Of a stretch of DNA of 64,000 bases, positions 51,032 through 59,065 are shown in pieces. The position numbers and the translations under genes were made by a program. The notes below the pieces were generated by a model. The model searched no databases. It saw only the letters and a list, made by a program, of their open reading frames with translations, and had not been told where the DNA came from. Position 1 is the stretch's first letter; the number at the start of each line of letters is the position of its first letter. Source of the DNA: VBDM01 sp964430565. GTDB lineage: Bacteria > Pseudomonadota > Gammaproteobacteria > Burkholderiales > SG8-39. The stretch spans positions 62,001 through 126,000 of the forward strand of contig CAYSFD010000047.1 of assembly GCA_964430565.1 (NCBI GenBank), written 5' to 3'.

Positions 51032-53278
51032 TCACTTGCCGGCGTCGCCGCGGGAATAGCCGTAGCTCTTGTAGGATTTGTATTTCCCGCCGTAGCTGAA
51101 TTTCCCGTAGCCGTAATAGCGCTCGGCCTTGTCCCAGTCGAGCTGATTGAGCACCACCCCCAAGAGCTGGGCCTTGCCCTTTTTCAGCATGTCCATCGCT
51201 CCCCGGGCCACCTGATGGGGGGTGGTGTCAGCGCGCACCACGAACACGAGGCTGTTCGCATACTCTGCGAGAACGATCGCGTCGCTTACGAGTTGAACCG
51301 GAGGCGAATCGAGGACGAGGACATCGAAGGATTCCTCGAGCTTCCTCAACACTTCGCCGAAGCGCCTGGAGGAGAGCAGCTCCAGCGGGTTCGACGGGAT
51401 CGGTCCGGAGGGGATGAAGTGCAGACCGGAATCCCGAAACTGGTGAATGCACCTTTCCTGCGGTTCCGTCCCCGCAACGAGCTGCGAGAACCCGGGAGCG
51501 TCCGGATCGACTTCCAGAATCCTGGCGATTTGCGGCCGGCGCATGTCCGTGTCGATGAGGCAGGTGCGCTTGAGCTGCGCAAGCGCCAGCGCGAGATTGG
51601 TGGCCACCGAAGTCTTGCCTTCCTCAGGCACCGAGGACGTGACCAGGATCGCCTTGTTCGCGCCGTCCGGCGTGGACATCAATACGCTGGTCCGCAGGGT
51701 GCGCACGGCTTCCACGAAGGTGGGCGGCAGGTTTTCCAAAAAGGCCCGCTCCAACTCATGGGTCGCGTGCTTGGCCGGAATCCAGGGCAGGATTCCCAGC
51801 AGAGGGGCCCCGAGCCTGGATTCGACTTCGTTGCTGGTGCGCACCGTGTTGTCCAGGTACTCGAGCAGGAACGCCAGCACGACGCCCAGAAGAAGGCCGA
51901 ACGCGAGCGCGGTCAGGATGATGCGGGTTTTCTGCGGCCTGACCGGCGCCGAAGGCACGATCGCCGGGTCGATGACGCGGGCGATGGTGGATTGCAGATG
52001 GTCGATGGCGCTGGTCTCCTTGAAGCGGCTGAAAAACATATCGTAGAGCTGCCGGTTGGTCTGCACCTCGCGCTCCAGCGACGCCAACTGGAATTCCTTG
52101 CGGTTGATGTCCAGGATCTCGGTTTTCGACTGGTTCAGCGTTTCGGTAAGCGCCCGCTCGGTCGCTTTTGCGACCTCGTACTCGCGCGTGATGCTCGCGA
52201 CCACCGTATCCACCGCCCGGTTCGTATTTTCGCGGGCGTTGTGAAGATCGGTCTCGGCGGCGATGATCCGCGGGTGCTCCGCCCCGTAGCGCCCGCTGAG
52301 CTCCACCAGCCGCCGCGAGGCTTCGTTTTGGAGCTCCTTGGCTCTCACCACGGTCGGATTGCGCAGCACCGCCGGAACGGAATCCAGCTTGGCGCGGACC
52401 CGGCCCTTGAGCACCGCCTGAACCTGGTTGTAGGAATTCTCCAGCTCCACGACCTTCTGGCGCGCCGCGACCAGCGAACTGGTCATGTCCTCCATCTGGC
52501 GGCTGGCCCCCAGCGCCACGCCCTTCGAGTCCACGATTCTCTCCCGGTCGCGGAATTCCTGGAGCGCGCGCTCCGCAGCCTCCAGATTTCCCCGCAGGCT
52601 CTTGAGGCGGTCGGTAAGCCACGCCGCCGCCTTTTGCGTCATTTGCATGCGGCCTTCGAGATCGTTTTCGATATAGAGGTCTGCAAAACTGTTGGCCGCC
52701 GTCGCGGCGAAAACCCGGTCCGGGGATTCGAAGCTCAAGCGTATGAGCTGGCTGTTGCGGACCAGCTGCACCTCCAGGCCGGCGGTGACGGCTTCGATAG
52801 CGGCCTCTGTCGCCGCTTCCTCGGAGATCGGACGCTCCTCGGGGAGCCAGCCCGCGGGAACGTAGTCCTTCCAGTTGAATCCGGCAGTCGATGACGGCGG
52901 CTTTTGGCGCGGGTCCAGCGCCGGATGGGTCGCGAGCTTCATGCGCCTGACGAGCTTGGCGATCAGCTCGTGCGATTTCATGATCTCGGCCTGCGTTTGA
53001 ATATGCTCCCGGTTCGCGCTGATCCCGCTGTACACCTCCTCGATGGACACGATCTTGGTCTTGCCGGGCTCGATGAACAAGGTCGCCGTCGCGCGATACA
53101 CGGGAGTCAGTGAAGAAACAACGAGGGCGGTAACGGCCCCGACCAGCGCGGTCAGCAGGACGATCGCGACTTTGTGCTTGGCGATGCTCCTGCGCCAATA
53201 CCGGAGTTGCTCGGAAAACGCATCCTGCCGCTCTGCGGCGCCGCCTGCGTCCTCCTGCGGGAGTTGTTCGAACTTCAT
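51032..53278 (-). CDS. Polysaccharide copolymerase / BY-kinase (Wzc-like)
   Basis: 748 residues. Two membrane segments (IVLLTALVGAVTALVV and ILTALAFGLLLGVVLAFLL) flank a long periplasmic coiled-coil region. The cytoplasmic kinase has Walker A (SSVPEEGKTSVATNLALALA), Walker A' (LIDTDMRRP) and Walker B (VLVLDSPP). The C-terminus has a tyrosine cluster (YYGYGKFSYGGKYKSYKSYG) for autophosphorylation. ATG 53278 follows the exporter gene by 8 bases. It should regulate polymerisation and export with the PHP phosphatase. Confidence 0.95.
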   Translation of the reverse strand: MKFEQLPQEDAGGAAERQDAFSEQLRYWRRSIAKHKVAIVLLTALVGAVTALVVSSLTPVYRATATLFIEPGKTKIVSIEEVYSGISANREHIQTQAEIMKSHELIAKLVRRMKLATHPALDPRQKPPSSTAGFNWKDYVPAGWLPEERPISEEAATEAAIEAVTAGLEVQLVRNSQLIRLSFESPDRVFAATAANSFADLYIENDLEGRMQMTQKAAAWLTDRLKSLRGNLEAAERALQEFRDRERIVDSKGVALGASRQMEDMTSSLVAARQKVVELENSYNQVQAVLKGRVRAKLDSVPAVLRNPTVVRAKELQNEASRRLVELSGRYGAEHPRIIAAETDLHNARENTNRAVDTVVASITREYEVAKATERALTETLNQSKTEILDINRKEFQLASLEREVQTNRQLYDMFFSRFKETSAIDHLQSTIARVIDPAIVPSAPVRPQKTRIILTALAFGLLLGVVLAFLLEYLDNTVRTSNEVESRLGAPLLGILPWIPAKHATHELERAFLENLPPTFVEAVRTLRTSVLMSTPDGANKAILVTSSVPEEGKTSVATNLALALAQLKRTCLIDTDMRRPQIARILEVDPDAPGFSQLVAGTEPQERCIHQFRDSGLHFIPSGPIPSNPLELLSSRRFGEVLRKLEESFDVLVLDSPPVQLVSDAIVLAEYANSLVFVVRADTTPHQVARGAMDMLKKGKAQLLGVVLNQLDWDKAERYYGYGKFSYGGKYKSYKSYGYSRGDAGK

Positions 53279-53286
53279 GTCAAATG

Positions 53287-53826
53287 CTAGAAGAAACTTT
53301 CTTCGATGGTGATGATGTCGCCCGGGTAGATGGTCGAATTGAGATCGACCTTCTCGCGTTTCTGAGCCCGGTCTCCATCCCGGATCACCCACATCTTACT
53401 CTTCGATGCGCGGTCCTTGAATCCGCCGGCGATGGTAATCGCTTTCAGCAAGGTCAGGCCCGGGACGTAGGGATATCCGCCGGGCTTTCCGACTTCCCCG
53501 TTGATGAAAAACGGACGGTACTCCTCGATGTTGACGACGACCTTCGGGTTGACCAGGTAACGTCCTTTCAGTCCCGACGTGATGCGCTGCTCCAGCTCGC
53601 CGATGGTCAGGCCCAGGATCCGGATCTCGCCGAGCACCGGGTACTGTATCGTCGCCGCATCGTTGAGGCGCACTCTTTCTCTTTTCAGATCGTCCTCGCC
53701 GACGACGTAGATCGAGATGACGTCGCCGGACCCCAGGCGATAGGTCGAGAGGGTGTCGCGCCCGTCGGCGGCGGCCAGGGTCGAGGAGATCGCGACAGCG
53801 AGCAGCGCGGGAAGAAGGCGAATCAT
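53287..53826 (-). CDS. Polysaccharide export outer-membrane protein (Wza/EpsE-like)
   Basis: 179 residues from MIRLLPALLAVAISSTLAAA (signal peptide). One poly-export domain (YRLGSGDVISIYVVGEDDL, ILGLTIGELEQRIT) and one SLBB-type segment (PFFINGEVGKPGGYPYVPGL) follow. There is no lipobox cysteine, unlike Wza, and it is shorter than Wza. It starts at ATG 53826; a GTG 6 bases earlier is possible. It should form or line the outer-membrane exit with the BY-kinase. Confidence 0.9.
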   Translation of the reverse strand: MIRLLPALLAVAISSTLAAADGRDTLSTYRLGSGDVISIYVVGEDDLKRERVRLNDAATIQYPVLGEIRILGLTIGELEQRITSGLKGRYLVNPKVVVNIEEYRPFFINGEVGKPGGYPYVPGLTLLKAITIAGGFKDRASKSKMWVIRDGDRAQKREKVDLNSTIYPGDIITIEESFF

Positions 53827-53951
53827 AGGCACAAATTATGCGCTTGCGCCGACTTTCGCTCAATCGCACAGGCCCTGAAAGCTTGAGCCTTTGTTGCAAA
53901 GTTCGCGCGCGCGGCTAAAGCGCACGTTTCGGACTGCGGGTTTTCCTGCGG

Positions 53952-55160
53952 CTACAGCGTGAAGTTCGCCAGCAGCATGAACCGATTGCGCCGGTAGTCG
54001 AAATTGTTGTCTGTCGAATCGCGCATGCTGCCGGCATAATCGGCGCCCAATTTCAGCCAGCGCTGGACGGAGTAGAGCAGGCGCGCCCCGCCGAGCGCGG
54101 TTGTGTCCACTCGGTTGGTTCCGGAATAGATGTCCTTCGAATGGGTCGTCGTGACGACGGTCGTGACGCGGCTGCCCCAGACGTGCGTCCATGCGAGTTG
54201 ACTGGTCTGATTCACGACGAAGTCGCCGAAGCCCGTCGTCTCCTCGGTGTGCTTCCGCGTAACAAGATCGAAGCTGGAATAGAACAGCGGCCTCCAGTTC
54301 AGGCCGCCTTCCCACGCTCCCCCCGAGTACTTGGCGGGTCCGCCCGCGCCGGCCGAATCGAACTCCTTCGTCTGGTAGCCGAAACCGATTCTTCCGGAAG
54401 TCACCGCAGAGACGTCCCAGCGCAGGCCGGCGAGCAGATAGGTCTCCGTGCTGTCCTTGGTCGGAGCGGCTTCGGTGTAGTCGTAAACGTACTGCCTCGC
54501 GGTCAGCGTCGCGTAGGTCTTCGGCTGGACCCGCAGCAGCAGGGTTGCCGCGAGTTCGGTCCTCGAGTGATCGAGGGCCTCGGTCAGCGGCAGATTCTTG
54601 CTGTCCCGCCGGTTATTGTCGTAGGTCTTCGAGTAGCTGCCTGCCTGAAATTCCAGCTTGCCCGCCGCCTCCTGGGCGCCGTAGGCATAAAGGCCGGTGA
54701 CAATCGGCTGGCGGTAGTGGCTCGGAGTGGGAGTGAGAGGCTGCTGCAGGCTGCCGGGCGGATCGACTTTGTCCAGATATTGACCCTTGAGCTTGAAATT
54801 GTGCCGCGCGTCCAGCGTCCAGTCGCCGCCGGCGAAGACGTCGTGATCGTCGTAGTTGTAGTCGGTCACGTTGTTGTAACGCGCGTATTCTCCCCGATAG
54901 CCGACGTCGTAGTTCTGGACGCCGCCCCTGGCCTCGAACCGAATCGCCGGACGAACGTAGCTGATGGTGTCGGCGACCCGCGCGGCTTCGGGCTGCATGG
55001 CAATGTTGTCATCGCGCTTCACGGCGAGCTCGATCTCGGGATAGACGTACCCGGGCCCGACGCCGAACGATCCCGGGGGCGACTGCGCCGCCGCGAAGGG
55101 ACCGGCGGCAGCCAGCGCTGCCGCCACCGTCAGGCTCAAACCCTTGGCCATCGAACGCAT
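53952..55160 (-). CDS. Outer-membrane beta-barrel protein of the EPS cluster (EpsL/BBP2-like)
   Basis: 402 residues with a signal peptide (GLSLTVAAALAAAGPFAAAQ). The mature protein has alternating aromatic beta-strands ending in the outer-membrane signature RFMLLANFTL with a C-terminal hydrophobic residue. The N-terminal VYPEIELAVKRDDNIAMQP and RPAIRFEARGGVQNYDVGYR resemble the BBP2/EpsL family that accompanies EPS operons. It is the first gene of the minus-strand cluster, 125 bases before the exporter gene. No enzymatic motif is visible. Confidence 0.85.
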   Translation of the reverse strand: MRSMAKGLSLTVAAALAAAGPFAAAQSPPGSFGVGPGYVYPEIELAVKRDDNIAMQPEAARVADTISYVRPAIRFEARGGVQNYDVGYRGEYARYNNVTDYNYDDHDVFAGGDWTLDARHNFKLKGQYLDKVDPPGSLQQPLTPTPSHYRQPIVTGLYAYGAQEAAGKLEFQAGSYSKTYDNNRRDSKNLPLTEALDHSRTELAATLLLRVQPKTYATLTARQYVYDYTEAAPTKDSTETYLLAGLRWDVSAVTSGRIGFGYQTKEFDSAGAGGPAKYSGGAWEGGLNWRPLFYSSFDLVTRKHTEETTGFGDFVVNQTSQLAWTHVWGSRVTTVVTTTHSKDIYSGTNRVDTTALGGARLLYSVQRWLKLGADYAGSMRDSTDNNFDYRRNRFMLLANFTL

Positions 55161-55405
55161 TTGGTGACCTGTCTTGGTCTTCGTTCGCTGAAGAAAACCA
55201 ATTCCCCCACCGCAGCAGGATACGGCTGCTTCGGTCGTTCAGTGTATCAAGACTTCGCGCTTCAGGCACGACGGCTTGGCGCGTGGGCCGGTCTCCTCGC
55301 CGACGACCTCGCAGGCGACGAAATCAGAAATGCTAAGATGGACGCAGAGTCGATAGGAACAGTTCTTGCTGCGACTCTTGCAACGACCACAGGGGAGGTA
55401 AGCCC

Positions 55406-55564
55406 ATGACGATAAAGCGAGTAGCGGGGGCACTCATTATTGCCGCGACGATATTGCTTTCCTCCTGCGGCGGCGGTGGATTTGGAGAGACTCCTCCCGC
55501 GGCACCTGCAACACCATCGAACAACTGGGACTCGATGGTCTGGGACCAGGGAAAATGGGGCTAA
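55406..55564 (+). CDS. Small lipoprotein
   Basis: A 52-residue protein, MTIKRVAGALIIAATILLSS then CGGGG. Lipobox LLSSC places the lipidated cysteine at residue 21. The mature part is 32 residues rich in Gly, Pro, Trp and Asn, ending WDSMVWDQGKWG. A strong ribosome binding site (GGGAGG, 7 bases before the ATG) supports expression. It starts 246 bases from the divergent barrel gene and ends 38 bases before the S74 protein gene, so the two may be cotranscribed. I do not recognise the family. Confidence 0.8.
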   Translation: MTIKRVAGALIIAATILLSSCGGGGFGETPPAAPATPSNNWDSMVWDQGKWG

Positions 55565-55602
55565 GAATTCAACTATCAAACATTCCGAAGGGAGGCGTAT
55601 TC

Positions 55603-57267
55603 ATGAATGCAAACCTGAAGACTCTAGCGGTGGCAACGTTGCTGGCAGTGTGTTTTGGAGCGCAAAAGGGGCATGCGGGCCCGGTAACGCTGCCGACGAC
55701 CTTCACGACAGGCACGACGGCGAAGGCTTCCGAGATGAACGGCAATTTCAGCGCGGTGAAGACCGCGGTGGATGACAACGACTCGCGCATCACGACGCTG
55801 GTAGGCGTCAACGCCGGCGGCCGCATCACGGTGATAGAGGCGACGGTCACGCCCGCCGGCAACATCGTGCTGGGATCCTCGACCGCGACCGCGGGGAATG
55901 TCCTTAAGGGAACGGCGCCGTTCATTCACAACTTCGGCTCGCAGAACACCTTCATCGGAGTGAACGCAGGCAACTTTACGATGACCGGTGGCAGCAACAC
56001 CGCCAGCGGCTTTCAGGCGCTCCTGAACAACACGATCGGCGGCAACAACACCGCCACGGGCGCGACTGCCCTCCGGAACAACACGACCGGCAATAGCAAC
56101 ACCGCCGCGGGCATGAGTGCGCTCTTGAGCAACACGGGCGGCGTCGAAAATACCGCCAGCGGTGCGTTCGCACTTCAGAGCAACACGATCGGCACCGCCA
56201 ACACCGCCAGCGGCTTTCAGGCGCTCCGGAACAACTCGAGCGGCGGCAGCAACACCGCCAGCGGCTGGCAAGCGCTCCTCAACAACACGACCGGCAACAA
56301 CAACACCGCCAGCGGCCTTCAAGCACTCCTGAACAACTCTTCCGGCGGCAATAACACCGCCACCGGCTGGCAAGCGCTCGCCAGCAACACGACTGCCGGC
56401 AGCAACACCGCCATTGGCTTTCAAGCGCTCCTAAACAACACGACCGGTGACCAGAACACTGCCAGCGGCAACCAGGCGCTCCTGCTCAACACGACCGGCA
56501 ACCTCAACACCGTCAGCGGCGCGAGCGCGCTCCAGAGCAACACCACCGGCTTTCAGAACACCGGCGTCGGCGTGAGTGCACTCCTGAGCAATACGACCGG
56601 CAACACCAACACCGCCATCGGTTACGGTGCCGGCATCAATCTGACGACCGGCAGCAACAACATCGCTATCGGAAATTCAGGGGTTGCGGGCGAATCGGCC
56701 ACCATCCGGATCGGTAATACTCAGACCCGCATCTTCATCTCCGGCATCCGTGGTGTGACGACTGGTATCGCCAACGCGATCCCCGTGCTCATAGACACGG
56801 GCGGCCAACTCGGTATCGTCAGTTCCTCGCGGCGCGTCAAGGACAACATCACCGACATGGGTGCCGCGAGCAACACGCTGATGAAGCTGCGGCCGGTGAC
56901 CTTCCACTACAAGTCGGACAAGAACCCCGAGGGGCGCACGCTGCAATACGGGCTCGTTGCCGAGGAAGTTGCCAAAGTCGCCCCGGGGCTGGTTGCGCGT
57001 TCGGCCGACGGCGGGATCGAGACGGTGTTCTATCAGCACCTCACACCGATGCTGTTGAACGAGTACCAGAAGCAGCAGCGAACGATACAGGCGCAGGCGG
57101 CGGAGCTTGCAAAGCAGACTGCCAAGCTGGAGAAGCAGGCGATGGAGATCGCCGAGCTACGGCAGCAGGCGACCCGCATCGCCGAACTTGAGAATCAGGC
57201 GGCACGCATGACCGCAGCGCTGGCGCGGCTGGAGGGGGCAGGGACGATCGCTAGCGCCGGCCATTGA
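55603..57267 (+). CDS. Secreted repeat protein with C-terminal S74 (intramolecular chaperone) domain
   Basis: 554 residues. A signal peptide (MNANLKTLAVATLLAVCFGA, cleavage near GHAG) is followed at residues 132-352 by thirteen tandem 17-residue repeats with consensus NTAxGxxALxxNTTGxx. The C-terminal S74 domain (about residues 407-500) has SSRRVKDNITDM, TLQYGLVAEEVAKVAPGLV and the terminal coiled coil. S74 domains trimerise and self-cleave in phage tail fibres; such proteins also occur on bacterial surfaces. ATG 55603 follows AGGGAGG. It heads the plus-strand half of the polysaccharide region. Confidence 0.88.
   Translation: MNANLKTLAVATLLAVCFGAQKGHAGPVTLPTTFTTGTTAKASEMNGNFSAVKTAVDDNDSRITTLVGVNAGGRITVIEATVTPAGNIVLGSSTATAGNVLKGTAPFIHNFGSQNTFIGVNAGNFTMTGGSNTASGFQALLNNTIGGNNTATGATALRNNTTGNSNTAAGMSALLSNTGGVENTASGAFALQSNTIGTANTASGFQALRNNSSGGSNTASGWQALLNNTTGNNNTASGLQALLNNSSGGNNTATGWQALASNTTAGSNTAIGFQALLNNTTGDQNTASGNQALLLNTTGNLNTVSGASALQSNTTGFQNTGVGVSALLSNTTGNTNTAIGYGAGINLTTGSNNIAIGNSGVAGESATIRIGNTQTRIFISGIRGVTTGIANAIPVLIDTGGQLGIVSSSRRVKDNITDMGAASNTLMKLRPVTFHYKSDKNPEGRTLQYGLVAEEVAKVAPGLVARSADGGIETVFYQHLTPMLLNEYQKQQRTIQAQAAELAKQTAKLEKQAMEIAELRQQATRIAELENQAARMTAALARLEGAGTIASAGH
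55996..56658 (+). repeat. Thirteen tandem 51-bp repeats within the S74 protein gene
   Basis: Each unit encodes NTAxG..AL..NTTG.. and begins with AACACCGCC or a close variant. 13 x 51 = 663 bases. Units diverge from one another, with the strongest similarity around the AACACCGCC start. Confidence 0.9.
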
Positions 57268-58238
57268 AAAAGATCTCAAACCGCAAGCGGGTTCTCGTCA
57301 CCGGGGGCGCCGGGTTTCTTGGCTCGCATCTCTGCGAGCGCTTGCTGGAGGACGGATGCGATGTTCTTTGCGCGGACAACTTCTTCAGCGGAACCAAGGA
57401 CAATATCGCCCACCTCGCCGGCAACCAGCATTTCGAGCTGCTGCGGCATGACGTCACGTTTCCGCTCTATGTCGAGGTGGACGAGATCTACAATCTTGCC
57501 TGTCCGGCGTCCCCCGTGCACTACCAGTTCGATCCGGTGCAGACCACCAAGACGAGCGTGCACGGCGCGATCAACATGCTGGGACTGGCCAAGCGGCTCC
57601 AGGCGAGGATCCTTCAGGCATCGACCAGCGAGGTGTACGGCGATCCCAAAGTTCACCCACAGCGCGAAGACTACTGGGGGAATGTGAATCCGATCGGGCC
57701 ACGTTCGTGCTATGACGAAGGAAAGCGCTGTGCCGAAACCCTTTTCTTCGACTACTACCGGCAGTACCGGCTTCAGATAAAGGTCGCACGCATATTCAAC
57801 ACCTACGGCCCACGCATGCACCCGAACGATGGGCGGGTGGTTTCCAACTTCATTGTCCAGGCGCTTCAGGACAAGCCGATTACAGTATATGGCGACGGCT
57901 CGCAGACCCGATCCTTCTGCTACGTTGACGACTTGGTTGACGCGTTGGTTCGTCTTATGGAAAGTGCAGACGACTTTACCGGCCCCGTCAATCTCGGCAA
58001 CCCTGACGAATTCACCATTCTCGAATTGGCGAAAAAAGTCATTGAGCTGACCGGCTCACGATCCCAAATCGTATTCCAGTCTCTTCCCAGCGACGACCCC
58101 ATCCAGCGCCAGCCCGACATATCGCTTTCCCAGGAGCGACTGGGCTGGAAGCCGACCATTGCCATTGAGGAAGGGTTGCGCCGCACCATCGCCTATTTCG
58201 AGCAGGTCACCAGTGGCCGTGCTCCCCTGTCGCTCTGA
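57264..58238 (+). CDS. UDP-glucuronate decarboxylase (UDP-xylose synthase)
   Basis: 324 residues, short-chain dehydrogenase fold. NAD motif VLVTGGAGFLGSHLCERLL, then FNTYGPRMHPNDGRVVSNFI; the catalytic YxxxK is in CYDEGKRCAE and the serine in ASTSEVYGDP. The sequence ACPASPVHYQ.DPVQT is characteristic of the decarboxylase rather than epimerases. It starts with TTG overlapping the previous stop. UDP-xylose (or UDP-4-keto product) would be a sugar donor for the polymer. An ATG start is not available nearby. Confidence 0.92.
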   Translation: MKKISNRKRVLVTGGAGFLGSHLCERLLEDGCDVLCADNFFSGTKDNIAHLAGNQHFELLRHDVTFPLYVEVDEIYNLACPASPVHYQFDPVQTTKTSVHGAINMLGLAKRLQARILQASTSEVYGDPKVHPQREDYWGNVNPIGPRSCYDEGKRCAETLFFDYYRQYRLQIKVARIFNTYGPRMHPNDGRVVSNFIVQALQDKPITVYGDGSQTRSFCYVDDLVDALVRLMESADDFTGPVNLGNPDEFTILELAKKVIELTGSRSQIVFQSLPSDDPIQRQPDISLSQERLGWKPTIAIEEGLRRTIAYFEQVTSGRAPLSL

Positions 58239-58265
58239 TCCGTCGGGCGACATCGGGGAACTCGC

Positions 58266-59063
58266 ATGCGCCGGCTATGGGAAACTTCGCCGCAGACGAC
58301 CCTGGGATCGTTGCTACGGCTGCCGCTGCGGCTCGTGCCCAGGAATGCCGTCGTAAGAGTGCGAAGCGGAGTAAATCGCGGGCTTCTCTGGGTCGCGGGA
58401 TCCAGCGTTCACGGCTGCTGGCTGGGGCACTACGAGCAGGACAAGCAGGAGGCAATACGGCGATTCCTTTCGCCAGGTATGCACGTCTTCGATATCGGCG
58501 CAAACGCTGGGTTTTATACGCTTGCCTCGGCGCGACTGGTCGGCCCTTCCGGGCACGTCTGGGCGTTCGAACCCTACGCCGAGAATTCACGCAACCTTCT
58601 CCGGCACGTCGAGTTGAACGCACTTGGAAACGTCACCGTCGTGCAGGCGGTGGTGACCTCCGGCGCGGGGATCTCCGGATTCTCAATTGCGCAGAACAAT
58701 TCAATGGGCGGCATCTCCGACACATCGGCCTATCTGGTTCCCACGCTCTCCGTCGATGAGTTCTGCAGACAGCGTGGCATCGCGGCTCCAAATCTGATGA
58801 AGATCGATGTCGAGGGCGCCGAACTGCAGGTGCTCGAAGGCGCCCGAGGGGCTCTTTCGGAAGGAAGAACCGTCATCTTTCTTGCTCTGCATGGGCCGGA
58901 GCAGGAACGACATTGCATCGCCTTTCTCGATGCGATCGGTTACCGCCTTGCTTACCTCAATGGGCGGGAAGCGCTTGACCGGCCGCTTTGCAGTGACGAG
59001 ATCGTAGCGCTTCCGCCCGGACTCGATAGGGGCGGCGCCTTTGCCGCTGCGAGGGAAGAATAG
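58266..59063 (+). CDS. FkbM family methyltransferase
   Basis: 265 residues. The SAM motif VFDIGANAGFYTLASARLVG and the acidic AFEPYAENSRNLLRHVELNA are typical of FkbM O-methyltransferases, and MKIDVEGAELQVLEGA is the family signature. It probably methylates a sugar hydroxyl of the exopolysaccharide. The start lies 27 bases after the decarboxylase stop, and the gene ends 2 bases before the asparagine-synthase fusion gene. Confidence 0.88.
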   Translation: MRRLWETSPQTTLGSLLRLPLRLVPRNAVVRVRSGVNRGLLWVAGSSVHGCWLGHYEQDKQEAIRRFLSPGMHVFDIGANAGFYTLASARLVGPSGHVWAFEPYAENSRNLLRHVELNALGNVTVVQAVVTSGAGISGFSIAQNNSMGGISDTSAYLVPTLSVDEFCRQRGIAAPNLMKIDVEGAELQVLEGARGALSEGRTVIFLALHGPEQERHCIAFLDAIGYRLAYLNGREALDRPLCSDEIVALPPGLDRGGAFAAAREE

Positions 59064-59065
59064 CG

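Noticed and set aside
50144..52894. Long plus-strand open frame of 916 codons over the EPS kinase and phosphatase genes
   Set aside because: It is antisense to the PHP phosphatase and BY-kinase genes, whose motifs are clear. GC-rich DNA leaves such frames open by chance, and its residues show no domain.
55996..56658. Regular 51-bp repeats, considered as a CRISPR-like array
   Set aside because: There are no unique spacers or constant direct repeats. The units are codon-aligned and encode a degenerate protein repeat. No cas genes are present.
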